Source: Candidatus Poseidoniaceae archaeon (GTDB lineage Archaea; Thermoplasmatota; Poseidoniia; Poseidoniales; Poseidoniaceae). From it: a stretch of DNA of 64,000 nucleotides. The notes beneath the pieces were generated by a model that did not search any database, was not told the DNA's origin, and worked only from the letters and a program-made list of their open reading frames with translations. Within the stretch, counting starts at the first letter, position 1. Every line of letters begins with the position of its first letter. Below, one piece after another: positions 37,677-47,053 of this stretch. The stretch spans positions 62,001 through 126,000 of the forward strand of contig JASLKG010000006.1 of NCBI GenBank assembly GCA_030747695.1, in the 5' to 3' direction. Made by a program: the position numbers and the translations under genes.

Positions 37677-39266
37677 TTATAGCGAAGGACCGGCGGCATT
37701 AACGTCATCACTAACGCCTTCAGAATATCGTTCAAAATTCCTTTGAAACATACTAGCCAAATTATCAGCAGTTGCATCATATTGTTCTTTATCTTCCCAA
37801 GTTAAACGAGGAATCAAAATTTCTGACGGCACATTAGGGCAAGCAGTGGGGATCTCAAAACCAAATCTGCCATCAACCACATAATGCACATTATCTAATT
37901 CACCATCTAATGCAGCATTTAGCATTGCACGAGTATATCGAATTTTCATTCGACTTCCTATACCATAAGGCCCTCCGGACCAACCGGTATTAATTAGCCA
38001 GGCAGTTGCACCGTGCTCCGCCATTTTTTCTGAAAGTAAATCAGCATATACTCCCGGGTGCATTGGCATGAAAGGTTCACCAAAGCATGCTGAAAACGTT
38101 GCTTCGGGCTCAGTAACTCCAATTTCAGTCCCTGCAACCTTGGCTGTGTATCCTGAAATAAAGTGGTAAGCTGCTTGGGATGGAGTTAAACGACTAATTG
38201 GAGGAAGAATTCCAAAAGCGTCACAGGTGAGGAATATTACATTTTGCGGGTGACCGCCCTTACTATCCATAGTTCTATTTTCAATAAATTCAATCGGATA
38301 AGAACCTCTTGTATTTTGTGTTTTAGAAACATCAAAGAAATCAGGAACCCCCTCTTCATCAACTACAATATTTTCAAGTACAGTACCTTTCATTTCTGTT
38401 GTTGCAAAAATTTCGGGCTCATCTTCTGGTGAAAGATTAATCAATTTTGCATAACAACCTCCTTCGAAGTTGAAAACCCCATTAGAACCCCATCCATGTT
38501 CATCATCACCAATTAGTGCACGGTTTGGGTCAGCTGAGAGTGTAGTTTTTCCAGTTCCGGAGAGGCCGAAGAAAATTGCAGTATTTTCTCCAGTTGTGTT
38601 AGCAGAACAATGCATAGGTAAAATACCCTTTTTTGTTAATATCAAATTCATCACACTGAATATAGATTTTTTAATCTCACCAGCATAACGCGTCCCTCCA
38701 ATTATTACTTCACCTGCAGCATAATTTACAATTACAAAACATTGTGAATTTAATTGAGCATCGTTTGCTTCAAAGTGTGGCGCATGGTATACTGTAAATT
38801 GAGGCATATGTGATTTTAATTGTTCGACAGTGGGTCTAACAAACATATTTCTAGCAAATGCATTATGCCACGCATTTTGAGTAATTACACGTATTGGCAA
38901 CGATTCAGACTCTTCAGCTCCACAGTATAAATCCTGAACAAAAAGAGCATCTTGGGTAGAAAGGTAATTGATAACCTGTACTTTCAATCTCTCAAATGTC
39001 GAAACATCAGTAGAAACATTCACATCTCCCCAATTTACATCTTTAAAGGTTGAATCTTCAGCCACAATAAATTTGTCATTAGGAGATCTTCCAGTTCTCT
39101 CACCCGTCTCAGTAACTAGAGCATTATGAGTAGTCAGAAAACCTTCATCACGTTCGACAGCTAAATCGATTAAATCTAGATTATTAAGATTCCAATATAT
39201 TTGAGCATCAGTGGTGATACCGTTGTTTGCAAGGTCGCCCGAAGGGGTCCCAGCAAAGGCCGCCAT
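37677..39266 (-). CDS. pckA: Phosphoenolpyruvate carboxykinase (ATP)
   Basis: Interconverts oxaloacetate and phosphoenolpyruvate with ATP/ADP. From ATG 39266 it is 529 residues, normal for the family. Motifs: GRSPNDKFIV, RYAGEIKKSIFSVMN, P-loop GLSGTGKTTLS, GDDEHGW (metal site), ENRTMDSKGGHPQNV and NTGWSGGPYG. The longer upstream frame only adds ~100 residues that are the antisense of the neighbouring gene. With FumC it ties C4 acids to gluconeogenesis. Confidence 0.96.
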   Translation of the reverse strand: MAAFAGTPSGDLANNGITTDAQIYWNLNNLDLIDLAVERDEGFLTTHNALVTETGERTGRSPNDKFIVAEDSTFKDVNWGDVNVSTDVSTFERLKVQVINYLSTQDALFVQDLYCGAEESESLPIRVITQNAWHNAFARNMFVRPTVEQLKSHMPQFTVYHAPHFEANDAQLNSQCFVIVNYAAGEVIIGGTRYAGEIKKSIFSVMNLILTKKGILPMHCSANTTGENTAIFFGLSGTGKTTLSADPNRALIGDDEHGWGSNGVFNFEGGCYAKLINLSPEDEPEIFATTEMKGTVLENIVVDEEGVPDFFDVSKTQNTRGSYPIEFIENRTMDSKGGHPQNVIFLTCDAFGILPPISRLTPSQAAYHFISGYTAKVAGTEIGVTEPEATFSACFGEPFMPMHPGVYADLLSEKMAEHGATAWLINTGWSGGPYGIGSRMKIRYTRAMLNAALDGELDNVHYVVDGRFGFEIPTACPNVPSEILIPRLTWEDKEQYDATADNLASMFQRNFERYSEGVSDDVNAAGPSL

Positions 39267-39277
39267 ACAACGGCGAC

Positions 39278-39303
39278 CCGCGGGACCTCTTTGTCCCTTG
39301 CGG
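39278..39303. promoter_or_regulatory. GC-rich hairpin in the pckA/membrane-protein divergent gap
   Basis: CCGC plus GGGAC pairs with GTCCC and GCGG across a six-base loop (two-base bulge) just upstream of pckA. It could be an operator, or a stem in the 5' leader of the pckA transcript. The direct role is not determined. Confidence 0.35.
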
Positions 39304-39336
39304 CGCGGAAAAACCCACAAAGCCGAGAAATAGGCA

Positions 39337-42300
39337 ATGTATTGGGTTAACATACGCGATATTGAAAGCCATCCTGTATTAGTCATGTACGTGACTGATA
39401 AAGCGCCGGAAGATGAAATCCTCTCCGAAGACGAGTTTAAACGCGCTGCAGGAGTTAATTTGTCCAATTTCATTATAGATAATCCAGAAGAAAAACCAGT
39501 AGAAGTAATAGAGCCACAAAGCAAAGAAAGCGAAGAAGAAATAGATGAAGCAATTGGAGAAGTTGCAAACATATTCACCAAAGGAGATCAACCTTCCCGT
39601 ATTAATCGCGACGGAACAGTTGATGATGCCGAAGAAATGGATACAATTACAGATTACGCAGTTCATGGAGAGAAGCGACTACACTTTGGCATGATGATTG
39701 CCATGATAGTAACATATTCCCTAATTGGAGTAGTCGCAGGAATAGTTTTCCCTCCGGTTGCTGCTGCAATTAGTTTGCTTGCGCTAGCTGGACTCGGGTT
39801 TTGGCTTGGAGAAATCTGGATCCCTAAGCATAAAATGCATTTACTTGGAGTTACTTGGGTAATTATTTCAATGAAATTATTGTATGGGTTTGCTATATCA
39901 ATGAATGAGTGGGGATGGATTGATGTAAACCAATTAGGACCCATTCTTTTACTATTAGTTGGTGCCAATATTACAATTGCACAACGCCATAATAATGATG
40001 CGATTGCAGCCCAAGCGACGATAGTATTGTTGGCAATTGGAAGTGGTGCAGGAGCAATATATGGCGAAGAAGGAGTTGCAATAATGATAGGAATAGGCAC
40101 TCTTTTGATGCACGGATTAGCCTATTTCAGAACCTCAGGGAACCTAGCCTCTTTAGGAATTGCAGTTTCATATTTGTGGACTGGTTTACATTCAATTTCA
40201 AACGAATGGGTAATCGGAGGAATGCCAATAAAATCTCTAGAAGATCCGTTATTATTGTTTTTGTTGATGTTTGGAATTACTGGCATTAATGCGGTTGTTG
40301 CAGCGAAGTTTGCAAAAGAAGAAAATTGGTTTTCATCAGCATTCAAGTCACTAGGATTAGGAAAGCCAGGCCTATGGTCTGTTTCAGTAGGGTTAGGAAT
40401 GATTGGTGCATTATTAGCAATTGCATCACATAGGGGTGAAACAGGATATTCATTGGCACAAATAATTTTGTTGTTATCAGCATTTGGCCCTTCTTACCTC
40501 GTGGTTAGAGGCGTTGAATGGAAGAAATTACAGAAATACACTCTTTATCCTGCCCCGTTTCTTTTAGCTTTACTAATACTGATGGAACAACAGCCACAAA
40601 TGCAACCTCCATTTGCCCAATCATGGTCGGTATATGCTGCAATTTCTACAATAATCACTACAGTGACACTGCTAAATCACCAGAAGGCAGTTTCAGATCA
40701 TGTATTGTGGAGTGGAAGTATAGTGATAGTAATATTACTAACTTTATTGATACCTGCCGAGGAAGAATCTGGAGGAAGAATCCTACTTGGTAGTCAATTA
40801 TTCGTTTGGATTGGTCTGGGGGCACTTTCAATTTACAGAAACTCACCTTCATTGGCAGGAACCACCGTTTTAGCACCTTTGTTTTGGCTAATAATATTTG
40901 CCAGCGATGTTGAAAATAGAATAGTTTCAACAGATGTCATACCAATTCAAATTTCAGAAATAGATTTGTCAATATATTTGGCACTAATGATTACAATATC
41001 GATTCCAATTAATTTGAAGTTAGGAGATACAGGTGTCAATCTAGCATCTAGATTAGTTGGGTTATCGGAACTAGGGGCTCGGGTACGAGATAGCGGAATG
41101 ATGCGGCTCTGGAATATTAGTTTCATAGGTGCATTAATAACCATTTTATCGATTACAAGGAAAGACGCAATATCAGCCCCTGGATTGATAATTATAATGG
41201 GAATTTTGTTAATTAGCCACTCAATAATTATGAGATTGGATAGGCACCAGGGAACACCAAGAACAATACTCGTTTCGTGGGCACTATCCGCAATTATTCT
41301 TCAATGGTGGTATGGATTTGGTCCATTCTGGATTATTCTATTCGGCATATCAAGTTTGATAATTGTATCTTGGGCAGAAAACAATGCTGTTAGGAAAAAT
41401 GCAGGTGAAGCACTTTCAGATAGAGCCCTTATGCCAGGTAAACTAATTACGCTAACATTAGGCTTTATTGCATTAATGATGATAATTATGGGATTAGATG
41501 TATCAAAACCTAATTTGCTAAATTTCACAACAGATTTGCCGGGGGAAATTGACTCAGTTCGACTTTCAGCCATTGCAGCATTTGCAACAATTGGCTCACT
41601 CTACCTTCCCAGAGCAGCATCATTTGAGCGTTTACTTCCTCCTGCGATATCATCTATTGCAGTTATTGTTACCGTAGGTCTTGTAGCGGACTCAATAGAT
41701 GATCAAATTACGAAGATTGCCTCATATGGAGCATTTGTGATTACAGGCTCGTGGCTTGCTGCACAAGGAGAAATAAGATCTCGTGCCAAACAAGTAACAA
41801 AACGAGAAGAGAGAATGGCAGAACATGCAATGAAAGTGTCACTAACAGAATCTGTTATGAAACAACAAGAAACATCAGAAGAAACATCATCTAATATCAG
41901 AATTGTAGATGCAGATATGTTGTTGATGGCTGAGAAACAGAAAAAGCGTTCACGCAGAAGAGGATCAACTGGTGAATACGATTTAGTCGTTGGAGACATA
42001 CATCATAACCCTGTCATTGTTTTGAGTTTCCTTTCAGTAACCATTTTGATTGCGTGCTGGTATGCATGGAATGCCGTAGATTCGTTAGTAGTAATTGCAC
42101 TCGCCTCATTCATTTCAGTTCTATTCATAGGAATTGCTAGATGGAGAGCAGACCAAGTGAATCTTCGTTTACCAGATATGATGGGAATAGAATCTCCGAT
42201 TGCAATAACAATGATTGGTATAACGTTGATTCATATCGCTTCGCGCCTTGGTGATGTAAGAGTAGTAGCAGATGATCAATGGGGTCGCTTAATTTTGTTA

Positions 42301-43179
42301 TTCACTCTTGTAATAATGGGTGGCATATCATTAGTAGGTAGAAAAGATCTTGGCTTAAGAATCCCTTCAGTTTTGGAAGGTATAGTTTCATTGATGCTGA
42401 TAAGCCGTATGCTTACTACAGTTATGGGAAACGAATCAGGCCTGATTATAGATCCTGATTTATACGATTCCAATTCATGGTTAATTCCAGTTTGGTCAAT
42501 TGAAGCCTTCTTTGTTATTGCAGTATTATTGTTCGAATGGGTTGAAACAGAGAGAATGAAACGAGGGTTAGGAGATCATCGTGGAGCAGCAGGTAGGTTT
42601 GTCTGGTCGATGTTGGTTGTACTATGCTCATCAGGAATTGCAGGTATTTTAGCTTGCATTGTAGCAATCAAAAATGGCATCAAATGGACACAGCCAGCGG
42701 TATTAGTCTCAGTAGCAATCATCTCCCCATTCTCTTGGTTTGCATTAACTGGATGGATAGAAATCATTGAAAGTACTACAGGATGGTATTCAGTAATATT
42801 AGGATTCAGTGGATTATTTGTTGCAATATGGGCAACAATATCAGACAATGGTTTATGGATTCCTCCAGGATTATGGATTGGGCATGTATTAATTATTTCA
42901 GGACTCTTTGGCCAATACGAAGCCTCAACAGTATTCTTGATGGTTGGAATAATTATTATTTCAACAACTTCATGGCTAATTGGTGTTGTAACACTTAGAA
43001 GAGCTTGGAGAGTGATGGGTGCATTAGATTTAGTACTTGCATGGATTGTATCAGGATTCTTGATATTAGGTGGTGCAACATCAATAATGGCATTAATCAT
43101 GTTAGTTTCAACAGCAATATTACTCGGATTAGTTACAACAATTGGGCAAATTTATGAAGAAGAAATTGCTAATACTTGA
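39337..43179 (+). CDS. Giant polytopic membrane protein of unknown function
   Basis: Up to 1,280 residues. An acidic soluble N-terminus (~1-115, rich in Glu/Asp) is followed by roughly thirty or more hydrophobic helices arranged in two blocks, split by a charged cytosolic segment near 810-880 (EERMAEHAMKVSLTESVMKQQETSEETSS, then KQKKRSRRRG). Many helices are similar in length and spacing, which suggests internal duplication, but I could not verify it. ATG 39337 is uncertain; ATG 39385 is an alternative. No known transporter motif is seen. It diverges from pckA. Confidence 0.6.
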   Translation: MYWVNIRDIESHPVLVMYVTDKAPEDEILSEDEFKRAAGVNLSNFIIDNPEEKPVEVIEPQSKESEEEIDEAIGEVANIFTKGDQPSRINRDGTVDDAEEMDTITDYAVHGEKRLHFGMMIAMIVTYSLIGVVAGIVFPPVAAAISLLALAGLGFWLGEIWIPKHKMHLLGVTWVIISMKLLYGFAISMNEWGWIDVNQLGPILLLLVGANITIAQRHNNDAIAAQATIVLLAIGSGAGAIYGEEGVAIMIGIGTLLMHGLAYFRTSGNLASLGIAVSYLWTGLHSISNEWVIGGMPIKSLEDPLLLFLLMFGITGINAVVAAKFAKEENWFSSAFKSLGLGKPGLWSVSVGLGMIGALLAIASHRGETGYSLAQIILLLSAFGPSYLVVRGVEWKKLQKYTLYPAPFLLALLILMEQQPQMQPPFAQSWSVYAAISTIITTVTLLNHQKAVSDHVLWSGSIVIVILLTLLIPAEEESGGRILLGSQLFVWIGLGALSIYRNSPSLAGTTVLAPLFWLIIFASDVENRIVSTDVIPIQISEIDLSIYLALMITISIPINLKLGDTGVNLASRLVGLSELGARVRDSGMMRLWNISFIGALITILSITRKDAISAPGLIIIMGILLISHSIIMRLDRHQGTPRTILVSWALSAIILQWWYGFGPFWIILFGISSLIIVSWAENNAVRKNAGEALSDRALMPGKLITLTLGFIALMMIIMGLDVSKPNLLNFTTDLPGEIDSVRLSAIAAFATIGSLYLPRAASFERLLPPAISSIAVIVTVGLVADSIDDQITKIASYGAFVITGSWLAAQGEIRSRAKQVTKREERMAEHAMKVSLTESVMKQQETSEETSSNIRIVDADMLLMAEKQKKRSRRRGSTGEYDLVVGDIHHNPVIVLSFLSVTILIACWYAWNAVDSLVVIALASFISVLFIGIARWRADQVNLRLPDMMGIESPIAITMIGITLIHIASRLGDVRVVADDQWGRLILLFTLVIMGGISLVGRKDLGLRIPSVLEGIVSLMLISRMLTTVMGNESGLIIDPDLYDSNSWLIPVWSIEAFFVIAVLLFEWVETERMKRGLGDHRGAAGRFVWSMLVVLCSSGIAGILACIVAIKNGIKWTQPAVLVSVAIISPFSWFALTGWIEIIESTTGWYSVILGFSGLFVAIWATISDNGLWIPPGLWIGHVLIISGLFGQYEASTVFLMVGIIIISTTSWLIGVVTLRRAWRVMGALDLVLAWIVSGFLILGGATSIMALIMLVSTAILLGLVTTIGQIYEEEIANT

Positions 43180-44700
43180 TTAATTTGTTAACGCTTCAGT
43201 TAACGCTTTAACAATTAATTTTACAATTTCTAATGGCTTTTGCGTATTAATTCCAGGACTACATCTTAGTGAAACATTTGTTTTGGCTTGGGTTCCTGAA
43301 TTTCTTATACCAATAGAAACTCCTTCCGTTTTCATCATCATAAGATTCGGCTCACCCTCAATACTTTGCCGTTGAAAGCCTCCAATTATGGTCGAAGCTA
43401 TGTGCTCAATTTGATCAGCCAACTCATTATCTCCAGTCCACAATGATCTATTTGTATTATTTATTGAAATTCTACGTTTGAACCCTCTTTCAAATTCTGC
43501 AGGGCGCTCTTCTACTGAAATTGCACATATCACGGCAAGTAAACTAGCAACACCATCTCCAACGAGTGTTCTTCCTCCATGAGGGTGAGGGCATGATAAT
43601 ACTAGATGTCCAGAATCTTCAACTCCAATTACATTCCGTTCTTCATCTTTCAATGAATAAGAAAGCCAACGATCTCCAACTGCAGTTTCAATAAATTTAA
43701 CATCAGCATTTAGACGTTCTAATGAAGACGAAAGAGCCAGATCAGACTCAATGCTTGCAGCCAATGTCCACTGTCCATTCACAGCTCTCAAAATATGGTC
43801 AGCCATCCCATCACCGTCTAAAACCTTGCAACCATTCTCAGTACTTTCGATGAACAAACATCGATCACCATCACCGTCAAGAGCAGCTCCAATGATTTTC
43901 CCAGACTCTGTTTTTTGTAATGAATTAATTAGCACATGTTCACTCCGTGCAGCCTCTAACCAAGTCCACGAATCGGTGGGTGCCAATTCTCCAGCCCCAC
44001 AATTATGATTTAGTGCAGGAGCATTCTGTGATACTTCAAATGCCTCAATCCCTTGTTTCCTCAAGAAATCAGCAAGCCAATAAGAGGGTGCGCCCTTCGA
44101 ACAGTCGAGAATAATTTTGTCAAGATTTGGTGTTCCAAATAACCCTGTAAATTCGGCTAAACGTACAACAGATAATTCTTGATGAGCACTATCTGCTTCG
44201 AATAGTGAATCTGGAATACTTAATTCAACTTCATCAATTTCATCAACTTCTCTTTCTTCAGATGCTAGTTGTATTATTAATTCAGAGAGTTCAGATTCAA
44301 TATTTTTGTTAGTTTTATAGCCATGGCAATCAAAAATTTTGATTCCAGAATCAGTTACAGGATTGTGACTAGCAGTAATCATACATCCAAAGGAGGCATT
44401 CTTTTCGAGTAACGCATTATGTAATGCCGGAGTAGAACAGATTCCTGCATGACAAACCACAGCCCCACCTAAGTGCAAACCAATAGTTAAATCATTGACT
44501 AATTCTTTATTTCTTGGCCTATCGTCCCACCCAATAATTACTTCTTCACCAACAGAAATTAATCTTGTAAGAGCCTCTCCAATTAATCGCATAAACCGCG
44601 GCGAAATAGATCTCTCTTCACTAATTTGTGAAATTGCGTAATTGTCATTGCTTGGAGAATTCACTACTTTTCCTCGAATGCCGTCGGTTCCGAACAGCAA
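43180..44700 (-). CDS. glmM: Phosphoglucosamine mutase/phosphomannomutase family protein
   Basis: A phosphohexomutase of 506 residues. Domain markers in order: LFGTDGIRG at the start, the phosphoserine loop TASHNPVTDSGIK, metal loop DGDGDRC, sugar loop GVEDSGHLVL, and phosphate loop IRNSGTQAKTN. The start is TTG 44700, preceded by a GAGGTGATT stretch (strong Shine-Dalgarno). It follows the GlmU-like acyltransferase gene by 6 bases, suggesting a UDP-GlcNAc pathway, though the family also contains PMM/PGM. Sugar specificity unread. Confidence 0.85.
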   Translation of the reverse strand: MLFGTDGIRGKVVNSPSNDNYAISQISEERSISPRFMRLIGEALTRLISVGEEVIIGWDDRPRNKELVNDLTIGLHLGGAVVCHAGICSTPALHNALLEKNASFGCMITASHNPVTDSGIKIFDCHGYKTNKNIESELSELIIQLASEEREVDEIDEVELSIPDSLFEADSAHQELSVVRLAEFTGLFGTPNLDKIILDCSKGAPSYWLADFLRKQGIEAFEVSQNAPALNHNCGAGELAPTDSWTWLEAARSEHVLINSLQKTESGKIIGAALDGDGDRCLFIESTENGCKVLDGDGMADHILRAVNGQWTLAASIESDLALSSSLERLNADVKFIETAVGDRWLSYSLKDEERNVIGVEDSGHLVLSCPHPHGGRTLVGDGVASLLAVICAISVEERPAEFERGFKRRISINNTNRSLWTGDNELADQIEHIASTIIGGFQRQSIEGEPNLMMMKTEGVSIGIRNSGTQAKTNVSLRCSPGINTQKPLEIVKLIVKALTEALTN

Positions 44701-44706
44701 ACCAAA

Positions 44707-45366
44707 TCACCTCAACTTGCTTCCTTGCGGATGTATTCCAGTTATTGTGGAGTTTGGCATAACAATAGAATTCGCCCCCAACACAACTCCTGGGTTTGTT
44801 ACAGCGTTACAACCAAGTTGGCAATTTTCTCCTAGAATAGCACCAAATTTCCTAAGGCCAGTAGGTATTCTTTCATCTTCATAGATAGTGTGAACTTCTT
44901 TCCCATCGTTACGTAGATTAGATAATTTTACGCCAGCCCCTAAATTAACACCAGGACCTAGTATAGAATCTCCAACATAATTGAAGTGTGGAGCTTTAGA
45001 TTTAGGTAAAAGCACACTATGCTTGATTTCAGAAGCATGACCAACCATTGCATCTGAACAAATCCAAGAATATTCGCGAATATAGGCGCCATGCCTAATG
45101 GTTGCACCAGATCCTATGAATGCTGGGCCAATTATGTAGACACATTCCTCAATATTAACACCATCTTCAATATGAACTAGGCCCTTTTCTTCATTAGCAT
45201 TCACTCCTTCAGGAATCTTTGAGCCAATTTCTCTTAAGACATCGTCAAGCTGACCTTTTATTGTGGGCAATACAGACCATACATTGCCTAAAGGAAAACA
45301 AGGCTGACGCCCAATAGTGTGGTCAAGATTTGGCCAAAGGTCCTCTGCTCTCGGCAGACTCATCAT
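44707..45366 (-). CDS. Left-handed beta-helix acyltransferase, GlmU C-terminal-like
   Basis: A 219-residue protein made largely of hexapeptide repeats. The region after ~70 reads like the acetyltransferase half of GlmU (GSGATIRHGAYIREYSWI, VGHASEIKHSVLLPKSKAPHFNYVGDSILGPGVNLGAGVKLSN, then GENCQLGCNAVTNPGVVLG). The uridylyltransferase half is absent. Possible N-acetyl-/acyl transferase making UDP-GlcNAc-type sugars, adjacent to the mutase. Confidence 0.8.
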   Translation of the reverse strand: MMSLPRAEDLWPNLDHTIGRQPCFPLGNVWSVLPTIKGQLDDVLREIGSKIPEGVNANEEKGLVHIEDGVNIEECVYIIGPAFIGSGATIRHGAYIREYSWICSDAMVGHASEIKHSVLLPKSKAPHFNYVGDSILGPGVNLGAGVKLSNLRNDGKEVHTIYEDERIPTGLRKFGAILGENCQLGCNAVTNPGVVLGANSIVMPNSTITGIHPQGSKLR

Positions 45367-45397
45367 TACCTCGCATGATGAAGGGTGTTTTGACCTT

Positions 45398-45646
45398 TCA
45401 GGCTACAGTATACACTCTCTTGCCAGTACTGCGGTCTAAGGTAAACATTACAATGTTCTTTAGATATCTTGGAATAAAGAATCCAACCTTCCTTGCAGTC
45501 AGTCCATGATTGCGCATTCTTCTAGTGTTAGAAAGGTAATCTACAATATCAGCAGCAGAGCACCCAGGGTTCATCGAAACATATTCTATAATTTCAGTTT
45601 TTAATCTCGCTAATCTAGCACTTTTTTGTGAACCAACATTATTCAT
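45398..45646 (-). CDS. Small winged-helix-like protein, unknown
   Basis: About 82 residues from ATG 45646; the longer frame to 45724 adds a stretch without match. The core (ARLKTEIIEYVSMNPGCSAADIVDYLSNTRRMRNHGLTARKVGFFIPRYLKNIVMF) has helices and a wing typical of short winged-helix DNA-binding proteins. It lies between two co-directional genes. Likely a regulator, but the target is unknown. Confidence 0.5.
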   Translation of the reverse strand: MNNVGSQKSARLARLKTEIIEYVSMNPGCSAADIVDYLSNTRRMRNHGLTARKVGFFIPRYLKNIVMFTLDRSTGKRVYTVA

Positions 45647-45720
45647 AATAATATATTTGTAAATTACAATATTTGATTCATAGCAGGGAGGTCCCCGGGA
45701 GCCAAATGAATAGATAAGGC

Positions 45721-46515
45721 TCATAAGAAATTTAACATGTCAGACCATTTGAATGACGATCCTCTTCGAAATAACTTTTCATGAAATTCAGTTTGTGGCG
45801 AATGAACACATCGAATAACTCTTCCTCGCGAATTATAACAACCGCTTCTAGTATTGATTGGTACAATGACCGATGAAAGATCAATTGCTGGGCCATTAGC
45901 AGGAGGCAGTTTAACATTAATTTTTTCAGCAACACCGTCCCATGAGATGTCATCTAAGTTGGGAGAAGACAAATGCAAATCATCCTCTAAGCGAATAGTC
46001 CCTTCTGCTAACCGTTTTGGAACCCAAGTATTCGGATTAGGCCCATCTAACCACTGTACTAAACGCTTCATTTCAGTGGGCTCCAATAGGGTAAGGAAGC
46101 AAACTTCCCACCAACCAGGGGATCTAACAATAGTAACATGATGTATGCCAGGATTAACATCTCTAGCATCCAAACTGTCCGCCCAAGTTCTACATATATT
46201 TTCAATCCTTACAGGAATAAGTGGCATGTTTGGTGCTCCAATATCACACAATCTGTAAGGATTAGCAAGCTCTCCTGCAATAAGCAAGGGTCTACATTTA
46301 TCGGTGTTAATAAGATCTCCAACAACTCTTCCATCCTCAAGAGAAGAATTATGTATAAATTGACATAATTCTTGTAGTCCAATTTCCTCTTTTTTTGGCA
46401 TTATTGGACTAGAAAGGGGATACAAACCCTTCATTGTAAAGAGCATCGGGGTATGGGGGAACGGCAATGGAGAATTGCTAGGTGGATTTGGCCACAAACG
46501 TGGGGAATCAGCCAT
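45721..46515 (-). CDS. Unknown soluble protein
   Basis: A 264-residue protein with no membrane segment or signal peptide and no motif I recognise. It contains a proline-rich start and a C-terminal region SGCYNSRGRVIRCVHSP. ATG 46515 is clear and the gene is followed by a wHTH-like gene in the same direction. Function unknown. Confidence 0.5.
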   Translation of the reverse strand: MADSPRLWPNPPSNSPLPFPHTPMLFTMKGLYPLSSPIMPKKEEIGLQELCQFIHNSSLEDGRVVGDLINTDKCRPLLIAGELANPYRLCDIGAPNMPLIPVRIENICRTWADSLDARDVNPGIHHVTIVRSPGWWEVCFLTLLEPTEMKRLVQWLDGPNPNTWVPKRLAEGTIRLEDDLHLSSPNLDDISWDGVAEKINVKLPPANGPAIDLSSVIVPINTRSGCYNSRGRVIRCVHSPQTEFHEKLFRRGSSFKWSDMLNFL

Positions 46516-46624
46516 GTCTTCCCGACTAAGAGCATCCTGTTCAAACTTGCTACCATTGTATATTTTGATTTACCCTAATCAATAAAAGCCAACATTTAGT
46601 GGTTATAGTTACCACGGTGACAAT

Positions 46625-47053
46625 ATGCCACTATCCCAAGAAGCCCTTGAAAAACTAATCAATTTGTCAGGTTACGACAAAATGTTGGAAATGGATTCAA
46701 TTAGTCGTGTACACGGAATAAGTCTCTCAGAAATAGAGGCAGAAATCAACATTTACAAGTCCAACAAACAACAATTAAATGCATCAAATGATGTAGGCTT
46801 TGAACCTGTGGAACAGAAAGATTTTGTTAATTTAGATGAAGCTAAATCGATAACATCCAGCCCGCAATATATTTCAAATCCAGAACAATATCGCATGAAA
46901 TACAATCCTAGCCAACAAGGACTACAAAATCAGTCGCGTGTAAGCCAGGCAATAATTTGCCCATCTTGTTCCTCTCCTTTAGGAATACCAGAAATTAGAC
47001 CTATCAAGATAACTTGTCCAGAATGCATGCAAGAAACTACATTCGTATCTTAA
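46625..47053 (+). CDS. Small C-terminal zinc-ribbon protein, unknown
   Basis: A 142-residue protein. Residues 1-50 look helical (EALEKLINLSGYDKML, ISLSEIEAEINIYK). A flexible middle follows, then a zinc ribbon: CPSCSSPLGIP and CPECMQET, with about 18 residues between the two CxxC pairs. It stands alone between divergent and convergent genes and its stop abuts the DUF373 stop. Role unknown. Confidence 0.55.
   Translation: MPLSQEALEKLINLSGYDKMLEMDSISRVHGISLSEIEAEINIYKSNKQQLNASNDVGFEPVEQKDFVNLDEAKSITSSPQYISNPEQYRMKYNPSQQGLQNQSRVSQAIICPSCSSPLGIPEIRPIKITCPECMQETTFVS

Noticed and set aside
39267-39581. Upstream extension of pckA
   Set aside because: It is antisense to the giant membrane protein's start and has no family match; the 529-residue form has the usual length.
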